Source of the DNA: JBLNDJ01 sp050261515
GTDB taxonomy: Bacteria; Acidobacteriota; Terriglobia; Bryobacterales; Bryobacteraceae
Assembly: GCA_050261515.1 (NCBI GenBank)
Contig: JBLNDJ010000017.1
Coordinates: forward strand, 1 to 64,000
Direction of reading: 5' to 3'
Length of the DNA: 64,000 nucleotides
The position numbers and the translations under genes were made by a program. The notes under the pieces are model-generated. The model did no database searches. It was given only the letters and a program-made list of their open reading frames with translations, and was not told the DNA's origin. Numbering within the stretch: the first letter of the stretch is position 1; every line of letters starts with the position of its first letter. Below, in pieces: positions 20,268-27,793 of the stretch.

Positions 20268-21113
20268 CTATCCAAACTCGAAACCCGCCGCCGCGTAGAC
20301 GAGCGAATTATCGGCCGCGACCGGCGCCGCGCCGGCGTCCTCGCGCCGCGACATGCGGAGCAGTTTCCGTACTGGCGCGAAACCGAACTCCGTCGCCAGC
20401 GCCGCGGCGGCTTCGTTTTCCGGCAGCAGGTCCCAGAAGACCGGTTCGCCGGGATGCGCCGCCAGGAACGCCGCCAGCAGTTCACGAACCGCTTCGGGCG
20501 ACGGGCTCACGCAGGGGCCGAAATACCGGGCCTTCGACCCGGCGCGTCCCATCGCGTAGCCTCCGCCCGCAACAGAGACTCCGCCTTCGGCGGCGAGCGC
20601 GGACAGCAGCGCGGAGCGGTCCGCTCCGAACGCGCGGCAGTCGAGCGCAAGGTCCGGGGCGCCGGACTTCACTGCGCGCGCGGGCGCCGGCGCCGGACCG
20701 GCCGGGCGCAGCCACCTCTCGATCGCGCACTCCGGCTCGAACCCCAGCTTCCTGTAAAGCGGCGCGCCCATGTCCGTCGCGTCGAGCTTCGTCCACCGGA
20801 CGCCGCCCGCGCGGCAGTATTCGAGCGCGTGCTCCACAAGCCGCCGCGCCAGTCCCCGCCCGCGGAACTCCGGCAGCGTGAGCACCATGCCGATCCACGC
20901 CAGTTCTTTGCCGTAGCGGACCGCCGTCGTGCAGGCCGCCAGCGTCCCTTCGCACTCGATCGCGAAGCAGCCTTCGGGTTCGATCGCGAGCATGCGGTGG
21001 AAGTCGTCCGCCGTCTGGTTCCACGACGCGGATTCCTTCAGCCGCATCAGCCCGGGCAGGTCGCCGGCCCTAAAGAGTCGAGGGCCCCATTGTCGGTCAG
21101 CAAACTCAGTCAT
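20268..21113 (-). CDS. GNAT family N-acetyltransferase with C-terminal extension
   Basis: The 281-residue protein (ATG at 21113, MTEFADRQWG) has an N-terminal GNAT fold at about 10-140: IGMVLTLPEFRGRGLARRL is motif A with the acetyl-CoA loop RGRGLA, followed by LDATDMGAPLYRKLGF as motif B. The remaining 130 residues form a second domain (ALLSALAAEGGVSVAGGGYAMGR) resembling the C-terminal domain of YitH-like acetyltransferases. Substrate unknown. The next 18 upstream codons of the open frame were left out because they overlap the divergent gene. Only 14 bp separate this start from that of the epimerase. Confidence 0.85.
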   Translation of the reverse strand: MTEFADRQWGPRLFRAGDLPGLMRLKESASWNQTADDFHRMLAIEPEGCFAIECEGTLAACTTAVRYGKELAWIGMVLTLPEFRGRGLARRLVEHALEYCRAGGVRWTKLDATDMGAPLYRKLGFEPECAIERWLRPAGPAPAPARAVKSGAPDLALDCRAFGADRSALLSALAAEGGVSVAGGGYAMGRAGSKARYFGPCVSPSPEAVRELLAAFLAAHPGEPVFWDLLPENEAAAALATEFGFAPVRKLLRMSRREDAGAAPVAADNSLVYAAAGFEFG

Positions 21114-21127
21114 AATAGATCGTTCAA

Positions 21128-22129
21128 ATGATACGCACAGAAGAAGAACTCGAAGATCTGCTCTCAACCCCGTCAGAAGCCGACGTTGCCGCGATGGAGG
21201 AGACCGAAGGCGATATTATCATTCTCGGAGCCGCCGGTAAAATGGGGCCGAGCCTCGCGCGCCGCCTGCGCCGCGCAGTCGAAAGCGCCGGGGCGAAGAC
21301 CCGCATTTATACGGTCACGCGCTCGGGCCCGATCCCGGTCGAGGGCGTGGAGCATGTCTCTGCCGACGTGCTCGACCGCGCGCAGGTGAGCCGCCTGCCG
21401 GATGCGGCCAACGTGATCTACATGGTGGGCCGCAAATTCGGCTCCACCGGCAACGAAGCGCTCACGTGGGCCGTCAACGCGCTCGCCCCCTCGTTCATTT
21501 GCGAGCGCTATCCGAAGTCTCGCATCGTGGCGTTCTCGACGGGCAACGTCTACCCGTTCGTCCCCATAGACTCGGGCGGGGCCACCGAAGACACGCGGCC
21601 CTCGCCTGTAGGCGACTACGCGCAATCGGCGCTGGCGCGCGAGCGCATTTTCGAGTACTACTCCAACCTGAACGGCACGCCCGTGCTGCTGCTGCGGCTC
21701 AATTATGCGATCGACCTGCGCTACGGCGTTCTGGTCGATATCGCGCAGAAGGTGCTGGCTTGCATCCCGATCGATCTCTCGATGGGATACGTCAACGTCA
21801 TCTGGCAGGGCGACGCGAACTCGGTCTGCATCCGCTCGCTCGCGCATGCCGCGAGCCCGGCGCGCCCGCTGAACCTGACGGGCGTCGAAACCCTCTCGGT
21901 GCGGAAACTGGCGGAGGACTTCGGCCGTCGCTTCGGCAAGAAACCCATCTTCGAAGGCGAAGAAACCCCGACCGCGCTGCTGAACAACGCCTCCGCGTGC
22001 CACAAGCTGTTCGGCCCGCCGCAGATGAGCGTCGCCGAGATGATGGACATGATCGCCGGCTGGCTCGCAAGCGGCGGCCGCACACTCGGCAAGCCGACCC
22101 ACTTCGAGACCCGCACCGGCAAATTCTAA
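21128..22129 (+). CDS. NAD-dependent epimerase/dehydratase family protein
   Basis: Three hundred thirty-three residues: an acidic N-terminal helix (RTEEELEDLLS), then a Rossmann fold with the dinucleotide loop GAAGKMG near 34-40, VIYMVGRKFG, FSTGNVYPF and PLNLTGVETLSVRKLAEDFG as in extended short-chain dehydrogenases. At the catalytic YxxxK site the sequence reads YAQSA, so the lysine appears to be missing and catalysis by the usual mechanism is doubtful. The start ATG has no obvious ribosome site. A possible promoter (TTGTCG, 17 bp, TAATAG at 21090-21118) would lie within the divergent acetyltransferase gene. Confidence 0.8.
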   Translation: MIRTEEELEDLLSTPSEADVAAMEETEGDIIILGAAGKMGPSLARRLRRAVESAGAKTRIYTVTRSGPIPVEGVEHVSADVLDRAQVSRLPDAANVIYMVGRKFGSTGNEALTWAVNALAPSFICERYPKSRIVAFSTGNVYPFVPIDSGGATEDTRPSPVGDYAQSALARERIFEYYSNLNGTPVLLLRLNYAIDLRYGVLVDIAQKVLACIPIDLSMGYVNVIWQGDANSVCIRSLAHAASPARPLNLTGVETLSVRKLAEDFGRRFGKKPIFEGEETPTALLNNASACHKLFGPPQMSVAEMMDMIAGWLASGGRTLGKPTHFETRTGKF

Positions 22130-22130
22130 A

Positions 22131-22158
22131 ACCCGGGACGGTATACTCTTTCCCGGTT
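22131..22158. terminator. Hairpin between convergent genes
   Basis: CCGGGA at 22133-22138 pairs with TCCCGG at 22151-22156 around a 12-nt loop, and AA/TT can extend the stem past a bulged C. It fills the 30-bp gap between the epimerase stop and the stop of the AhpD-like gene, so it could end transcripts from both sides. No strong T-run is present. Confidence 0.4.
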
Positions 22159-22159
22159 C

Positions 22160-22765
22160 TTACGGCGTGCGAATGTAGCCCCCGCGGGCGGAGCGTCTTC
22201 CGCCCTCGCGGTGCGCCTCGTCGGGCAGCGCGTGAACGCCCGTCGCATCGATCCACCGGTTGTAGAAGTTGAACAGCGCGCAGACCGTGATGGCGTAGTA
22301 GATCGCCTCGTCGCTCCAGCCCGCCGCGTGCAGCGCGTCAATGTCCGGCGGGCCTATGTGCACCGAGTCGCGGTTCACCTTATCGACGAACCGGAACAGC
22401 GCCTTTTCGGCGTCCGAAAGGGGCGACGTCTCGAGATCGCGCATCACCGCCTCCACCAGTTTTTCGTCCCCGAGCAGTTCCGCCGCGACCGCGGCGTGTG
22501 ACTTCAGTCAAAACGGGCAGTCGTTGCGGCGCGACGTGTAGGCAGCAATCAGCTCGCGGATGCCTGGGCTCAACGGCGCCGGGTCGCGCATCACGCCCTG
22601 CGTGAAGCGCTCCAGGTGCTTCGTCACCTCGGGCTTGAACGCGAACAGGTGCCAGATCTGCGGATACGGCGCGCAGGCGCCTCGCGCCATGGAGATCAGG
22701 TCCGCGAACGCGCCCGGCTGGGGCTTCTGCTCGACGTCGCGCAGGAACATCGGGTCCTGGCTCAT
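22160..22765 (-). CDS. AhpD-like (carboxymuconolactone decarboxylase family) selenoprotein with in-frame TGA at the CxxC site
   Basis: Read with the TGA at 22508-22510 as selenocysteine, this is one 201-residue protein. The first 85 codons (SQDPMFLRDVEQKPQ to RRNDCPF) and the part after TGA (LKSHAAVAAELLGDEK to ARGGYIRTP) are in the same frame and together match the full length of AhpD-like peroxidase-related proteins. The active site is Cys83-Pro-Phe-Sec86-Leu-Lys-Ser-His90, exactly CxxCxxxH with Sec for the second Cys. A SECIS-like hairpin follows. The likely reaction is thiol/selenol-dependent peroxide reduction in the cytoplasm. Its ATG overlaps the stop of the pseudokinase gene (ATGA), with GGAGGTGAT as ribosome site. 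A nonsense mutation is the alternative but would have to hit this residue by chance. Confidence 0.85.
22481..22496 (-). promoter_or_regulatory. Candidate bacterial SECIS hairpin
   Basis: On the transcript, CGCCGC-GGUC-GCGGCG forms a perfect 6-bp stem with a GGUC tetraloop. Eleven bases separate the UGA from the stem and 17 separate it from the first loop G. Bacterial SECIS elements lie inside the coding region just after UGA, with a small apical loop that has G in its first two positions and usually a GU, about 16-37 nt after UGA. All of these are met. SelB binding itself is inferred. Confidence 0.7.
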
Positions 22766-24027
22766 TCAATCACCTCCAGCATCACTTTGGCGCTGCCCGA
22801 GCGCGTCATGCCGATCTCCCGCGCGGCGCGCTCGCTGAGGCCGATGGTGCGGCCCCGCCGCCCTCGATCGTTGATTTTCACGACCACGGTCTTGCTGTTC
22901 GCCAGGTTGGTGACGCGGAGGCGCGTGCCGAGCGGATACGCGCGCGTCGAGGCGGTCAGGCTGTTCCCGTCGAAGCGCTCGCCGCTGGCAGTGCGGCGCC
23001 CGTTCATCCTCGAGGAGATGTAGTCGGCCCTCACGAACTCGGCGCCGGCGGTCTTGCGCGCCGGTCCTCCGGTCATCGGCGTGGGCTTCGGGATCGCGGG
23101 CGCCGCGGCCACGGGTGCGGCCGCGCGTGCGGGAGCAGGCGCGGGCGGGGGAGCCGCGGCCTTCTTTTTCCGCAACCCGAACGGCAACAGCGCCGCCAGA
23201 CACACAAGCGCGAGCAGGGCAATAATGCGCAGCGTCCTCCAGACGTCGCTCCTGACCGCGATTTTCGATCCGGACGGCGCCGCCGGCGCCGGAGTCTCCT
23301 GCCGCGGCTCGAGCAGGCCGCGCGCATCCTGAACGGTCAACCGCCGTTCCGGCTGCGACTCCAGGCAGCGCTCGACGACCCCCTTGAACGGCTGCGAAAG
23401 GTGCCCAGCCAGCGCCTGTCGCAACAGAATGCCGAACGCCCACATGTCCCACGCAGGCGTAACGGGCCCTGTCTTCGCTTCAGGCGGCAGATACGGCGAC
23501 GCAAACGGCGGCGGCTCGGGGCTCGTTTCACCGGCCGGGCACACCATCCCGTAATCGGCGAGCTTCCACCGCCCGTTCACTCGCACCGTGGTTTGCGGAT
23601 CGAGCGCGCGGTACACGAGGCCTTGCCCGTGCAGGAACGCGAGCGCGTCGAGTACGTTCAGCGCGAGCGCGCGAACGGCGTCCTTCGCCATCGGCCCGGG
23701 CTTGAGCGCGGCCTCGAGCGTCTGGTCCGGGGTCTCGCTCGCGAGGTACAGCATGAAGCGGCCTTCGACGGCCGATTCGCCGGCGCCGTCGATCCGCACC
23801 AGGTTCGGATGCTGCAGCCGGCTCACCGCGTGCAACTGCGTGCGCACGGCATCGATGTCTTCGGGGGCAGCGGCAATCAGCGTCACCGTCAGCGGATCGC
23901 CGCCGGCTTCCGGTTCCGCATCGGCCAGGTACTCCGCCTGATCCCGGCCGGAGTACGTAAGCGCGCGAAGGCGGTAACGGCCCTCGACAACCGCGCCTAT
24001 CAGATTTTCCCAGGTGTCCGCAGGCAC
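22762..24027 (-). CDS. Membrane-anchored pseudokinase fused to RlpA-like double-psi beta-barrel domain
   Basis: This 421-residue protein starts as a serine/threonine kinase fold (GRYRLRALTYSGRDQAEYLADA; VSRLQHPNLVRIDGAG; WDMWAFGILLRQAL), but key residues are gone: the VAIK lysine is absent (LTVTLIAAA), HRDLKPxN reads YRALDPQTT so the catalytic Asp is Ala, and DFG is DYG. A single membrane segment follows near 270-290 (IIALLALVCLAALL), then an Ala/Pro linker and an RlpA-type domain to the end (NGRRTASGERFDGNSLTAS; GTRLRVTNL; VVVKINDRG; IGLSERAAREIGM). Topology puts the RlpA part in the periplasm, where family members bind or cleave denuded peptidoglycan strands. GTG start at 24027. It is coupled by 4-bp overlap to the selenoprotein gene. 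Confidence 0.85.
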   Translation of the reverse strand: MPADTWENLIGAVVEGRYRLRALTYSGRDQAEYLADAEPEAGGDPLTVTLIAAAPEDIDAVRTQLHAVSRLQHPNLVRIDGAGESAVEGRFMLYLASETPDQTLEAALKPGPMAKDAVRALALNVLDALAFLHGQGLVYRALDPQTTVRVNGRWKLADYGMVCPAGETSPEPPPFASPYLPPEAKTGPVTPAWDMWAFGILLRQALAGHLSQPFKGVVERCLESQPERRLTVQDARGLLEPRQETPAPAAPSGSKIAVRSDVWRTLRIIALLALVCLAALLPFGLRKKKAAAPPPAPAPARAAAPVAAAPAIPKPTPMTGGPARKTAGAEFVRADYISSRMNGRRTASGERFDGNSLTASTRAYPLGTRLRVTNLANSKTVVVKINDRGRRGRTIGLSERAAREIGMTRSGSAKVMLEVIE

Positions 24028-24074
24028 CTTCTCAGGTTAACCCCTCGCGGCGGCGCGTGGGATAAGCTTGAGCT

Positions 24075-25301
24075 TTGTCCCTTTCAACCTGGCTTCCGGT
24101 TCTCACGATGCTGGCGGTGTCGCTCATCAGCTACATCGACCGCAACACGCTCGCGCTGCTCGCCCCGACGATCCTCAAGGAAACGAGCCTGTCGGCCGAG
24201 CAATATGGCTTCATCATCTCGGGCTTCTCGATCGCCTACACGATCGCGAACCCGCTGTGGGGACGCTGGCTCGACCGCGTGGGCGTGCGCTGGGGCATGT
24301 CGCTGGCTGTGTCGGTCTGGACGCTGGCCTCGGCCGCGCACGCGCTCGCCGCCGGGTTCCTCAGCTTCGGCGCGGCGCGCGCTGCGCTCGGATTCGGCGA
24401 GGGCGCCACGTTTCCCGGCGGGATGCGCACCGCGATGCAGACGCTCCCGCCCGAGAAGCGCTCGCGCGGGATCGCGGTCGCCTACAGCGGCGGGTCGCTC
24501 GGCGCGATCGTGACGCCGCTCATCATCACGCCCATAGCGGCGTGGTGGGGATGGCGCGCGGCGTTCGTGTTCACGGGACTGGTCGGGCTCTCGTGGCTCG
24601 CGCTGTGGCAGATCGTGAGCCGGCGGCCCGCGCTGCGGTTCAAACCGGAGAAGCCGCTCGCTGAGGCCGCCTCCGGCGGGCCTCGATTCCGCGATCCGCG
24701 CATCTGGAGCTACATGTGCGCCTACGCTTGGGGCGCGCTCCCGCTGGCGCTCGTCATCTACGGCGGCGCGATCTTTCTGAACCGGTCGCTGGGTGTCTCG
24801 CAGCTCGCGATCGGCAAGCTGCTATGGATTCCGCCGCTCGGCTGGGAGATCGGGTACTTCGTCTGGGGATGGCTGGCGGACCGGCGCATCGCGGCGGGGC
24901 AAGCGCCGCGCGCGGCGTTCGGGGGGCTGCTCGCCGCGGCGGCCGCGCTCAGCCTGCCGCTTGCGCTCGCGCCATGGGTGGGGTCGGTGCCGGCCGTGAT
25001 GGCGTTGATGTTCGTGTCCATGTTCGCGGCAGCGGGGTTCATTATCTTGCCGGTAGCATGGACGGGCCACGTCTACCCGGCGGGAAGCTCCGGTCTGATT
25101 TCAGGCCTCGGCGCCGGGGCGTGGTCGCTGATGGTCGCGGTCGTAATGCCGGTGTTCGGCCGCCTGTTCGATCTCGCTCGCTTCGACGCGGGATTCGCCC
25201 TGGCGGCCGCATTTCCGGTAGCGGGCTACGCTACGTGGCGCACCCTGAGCGGCTCCGCTATAAAGCCACTTCGATCGACGTTGTCTTCTCCTGGCCGCTG
25301 A
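24075..25301 (+). CDS. MFS transporter (ACS/hexuronate-type)
   Basis: About 408 residues with 12 predicted membrane helices. The first helix carries SLISYIDRNTLALLAP, as in anion:cation symporters for organic acids and hexuronates, and the loop 2-3 motif reads GRWLDRVGVRWG. Helix 4 has RAALGFGEGATFPGG, the usual signature of that family. It probably imports a small organic or sugar acid with protons. The start is uncertain: TTG at 24075 gives the full N-terminus, while ATG at 24108 would remove part of helix 1. The 3' end overlaps the convergent glycosidase gene by 44 bp, and the 47-bp gap to the divergent pseudokinase holds both promoters. Confidence 0.85.
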   Translation: MSLSTWLPVLTMLAVSLISYIDRNTLALLAPTILKETSLSAEQYGFIISGFSIAYTIANPLWGRWLDRVGVRWGMSLAVSVWTLASAAHALAAGFLSFGAARAALGFGEGATFPGGMRTAMQTLPPEKRSRGIAVAYSGGSLGAIVTPLIITPIAAWWGWRAAFVFTGLVGLSWLALWQIVSRRPALRFKPEKPLAEAASGGPRFRDPRIWSYMCAYAWGALPLALVIYGGAIFLNRSLGVSQLAIGKLLWIPPLGWEIGYFVWGWLADRRIAAGQAPRAAFGGLLAAAAALSLPLALAPWVGSVPAVMALMFVSMFAAAGFIILPVAWTGHVYPAGSSGLISGLGAGAWSLMVAVVMPVFGRLFDLARFDAGFALAAAFPVAGYATWRTLSGSAIKPLRSTLSSPGR

Positions 25302-27783
25302 GGAGATCTCGCACACGCACCGTCCAGGTGCCGGGCTTGTCGTTGGTTGCGAAGGGCACTTGTTTTTCGGCGTGGCCTTCGGGCGCCAACAGGTTGCCGG
25401 AGTAATAGTCCACCGTCTTTCCCGTGGGGTCGATCACGTCGATGTGGAACAAGTGCTTCGATGCGGGCGTCGGCGCGGCAAAGCTCAGGCCGATGCGGGC
25501 TGTTTCACCCGCTGCCGCTTTCCGCGGCGCGGCGACGGTTAAGGCCGGGAGCGGGGATGGCGAAAAGGCGAAAAGGGTGGGCTCGTAGGGGTCGAGCGTG
25601 ATTTGAAGCTCGGTTTTCCTGCCTAGCGCATTTCCGGTGCGGATCTCGTAGGCGTACAGCTCCCCGGGGAGGACGAGACGAACCGTGCGCGGCTTGGCGA
25701 AGCGATCGTTTTTCTGGAACTCGGGCGGCCCGAGCTCGTTCACACGCAGCGACGGATTGCTCAGCAGGCCGACGATCGACACGCCGCCGTTGCGGAACTC
25801 GTGCGTCTCGACGCCCACGACCGGCTGCTTCGCATCGTCCACAACCGCGAACGCCGGCCGCACGCCCGCATCCGCGAGCACCTTGCCCATGTAGCGGTGC
25901 AATTCGCCTTCCTTGCCGATCAGGCGCGCCTGCTGGTAGTTCAGCGCATCCAGCTTGAGGCGGATCACGTTCACTCCCGCGAGGCTCGACTGCGGCAGGC
26001 GGCGGCTGTGCTCGTCGAACACGCCGGGCTCGCCCTCGGCGACAACCACGCCGCCCTGCGCCGCAAACTCGCGGATTGCCTGCGCCTCTCGCGCTGAAAG
26101 CGCGCTCGAACGCGGCAGAATCAGCACGCGGTAGCCGCGCTTGAGCAGCTCGCCGTCTTCGACCTGCCCGTAGGCGACGAAGTTGTACTGCATCCCGAGG
26201 TCCTCGATCAGGCGGCAGAAGGATTCTCGCAGCCGGAGGAAATCGCTGTCCATGCGCTCGATGGCCGAGCCGCGCTCGACCCACGCCGCGCCTTTCGGCC
26301 TCTGGGCGAGCATCCACTCAGTGCGCATGCTCGCCTGCGAGTAGTGGATCGCGACCGGCCCGGACTGGCGCACGCTGTTCATCAGCAGCGACGCGACGCC
26401 GTTGCGCAGCTCGTTGTAATACGGCGCGACCTCGCGGCCGCGCTCGCCCACCTGGCCGTCCTTGGTGACGTTCTCGGACTTGTCGTCCCAGATCAGCTGC
26501 CCGTGCGCGCCGTGCAGCAGCTCATACCAGATGCGGTGCTTTTCCCACGGCCCGCGCGCGAACGCCGTGGTGACGAACGGCATGCGCGGATTGATCGAGC
26601 GGATGATCTCGATGTTGTTGCCGATGTCATAAGGCTCGATGGCCGTCAGGGCCTGAGTCAACCGGTAATAATCGTAGCCGCCCCAACCGGGCATCTGTCC
26701 CCCGCCGATCGCGACGTAGGCTTCCGGATCGACCGACCGCACCGCGTCCGCCCCCATCTTCAGCGCGTCCGCGTAGGAGATGTCCATCCATTCCTTGAAG
26801 TCCGCCCAGGAGGAGAAGTTGTCGCCGGCACGCTTCATCGCTTCATTCGTGGTGTCCGGCGTCACGGCGTCCCACGTGGAGAAGTTCGTGTCCCACTGGC
26901 GGTTCAGCGCGGCCAGCGTGCCGTAGCGCTGTTTGAGCCATTCCCGCATCCCGGCGAGCGACTGATCCGAGAAATCGAAATCCCAGAACGAGGCCAGATC
27001 GGCGATGCCGGACTCATCGGCGAGGCTGTAGAACACCGGCCGGTATGGCGCGTTGCGGCGCGCCGATTCGACGAGCCGGTCGTGTATGCGCCGCCGCCAC
27101 TCGGGATCGGAGAAGCTCGGGTGGCGCTTGAACGCTTCCTTGCTCGACGGGTCCTTCTTGTACAGCTCCTTGGCCTGGAGCAGGGACCAGTTCTGGATGC
27201 GGTCGGGCCGCCAGCGGTGGTATTCGGAGTAGAAATCGGTCGCGATGTTCTCGGCGTACCAGCGGAGGTCGTTCTTCAGGAGGAAGTCCGGCGGCGCGGT
27301 TGCGCGCCCGCTGTACTGGCCCCCGTTGATGCCGAGGGTCTTCAGAACCGCGAACTGATCGGCGCTGTAGTCCTCCCACATGATGATCTGGTAGTCCCAC
27401 CAGGTGCGGTCCGGAGGACGCGCCACGAAGGATACTTTCGCGTTCTCGTCGCGGTGGTCTTTCGCGCCTTTCTTGTTGACGCCGTCGAAGGTGAAGTGGA
27501 CGCGAAGCTCGTTGGTCATCGCGGCGGCGCGGCGCAGGTCGAGGGTGAAGCCTATGTCGGTCTCGTCGGTAAGCTCGACGGGGAGCTTGCGGCTGTCCAC
27601 GACTCGGCCGTGGACGTCAGTCCACTCGATCGAGAGTTCGCCTTTGCCGGTGGCCTGGCCGTTGGTGCGGTAGATGGCGTTCACCGGGCGGTCGCGCTCG
27701 AGCGCCGTCGAGGGCAGGATGATCTCGGCGGCAAGACAGCCGCTTGCGAGCAAGACGGGAATCAGAAACTTGGCTGCTGGCAT
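25258..27783 (-). CDS. Secreted GH42-like beta-galactosidase-type glycoside hydrolase
   Basis: The 841-residue protein begins with a Sec signal (MPAAKFLIPVLLASGCLAA, with a Cys near the cleavage site). An N-terminal beta domain leads into a TIM barrel: PVFYSLADESGIADLASFWD, REWLKQRYGTLAALNRQWDT as in GH42 enzymes, and later a flavodoxin-like segment (YRVLILPRSSALSAREAQAI, GGVVVAEGEPGVFDEH) matching the GH42 trimerisation domain, then a beta domain ending in an invasin-like fold. The acid/base candidate is the Glu in ADESG. It likely cleaves beta-galactosides or related chains outside the cytoplasm. It is 10 bp downstream of the DUF5107/TPR gene and probably co-transcribed. Confidence 0.8.
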   Translation of the reverse strand: MPAAKFLIPVLLASGCLAAEIILPSTALERDRPVNAIYRTNGQATGKGELSIEWTDVHGRVVDSRKLPVELTDETDIGFTLDLRRAAAMTNELRVHFTFDGVNKKGAKDHRDENAKVSFVARPPDRTWWDYQIIMWEDYSADQFAVLKTLGINGGQYSGRATAPPDFLLKNDLRWYAENIATDFYSEYHRWRPDRIQNWSLLQAKELYKKDPSSKEAFKRHPSFSDPEWRRRIHDRLVESARRNAPYRPVFYSLADESGIADLASFWDFDFSDQSLAGMREWLKQRYGTLAALNRQWDTNFSTWDAVTPDTTNEAMKRAGDNFSSWADFKEWMDISYADALKMGADAVRSVDPEAYVAIGGGQMPGWGGYDYYRLTQALTAIEPYDIGNNIEIIRSINPRMPFVTTAFARGPWEKHRIWYELLHGAHGQLIWDDKSENVTKDGQVGERGREVAPYYNELRNGVASLLMNSVRQSGPVAIHYSQASMRTEWMLAQRPKGAAWVERGSAIERMDSDFLRLRESFCRLIEDLGMQYNFVAYGQVEDGELLKRGYRVLILPRSSALSAREAQAIREFAAQGGVVVAEGEPGVFDEHSRRLPQSSLAGVNVIRLKLDALNYQQARLIGKEGELHRYMGKVLADAGVRPAFAVVDDAKQPVVGVETHEFRNGGVSIVGLLSNPSLRVNELGPPEFQKNDRFAKPRTVRLVLPGELYAYEIRTGNALGRKTELQITLDPYEPTLFAFSPSPLPALTVAAPRKAAAGETARIGLSFAAPTPASKHLFHIDVIDPTGKTVDYYSGNLLAPEGHAEKQVPFATNDKPGTWTVRVRDLLSGQEKTTSIEVAL

Positions 27784-27793
27784 TCGAAATTCC

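Noticed and set aside
22160..22765. Two independent short genes split by a stop
   Set aside because: Both halves are in one frame, jointly complete one AhpD-like domain, and the stop is TGA at the redox cysteine with a SECIS-like hairpin.
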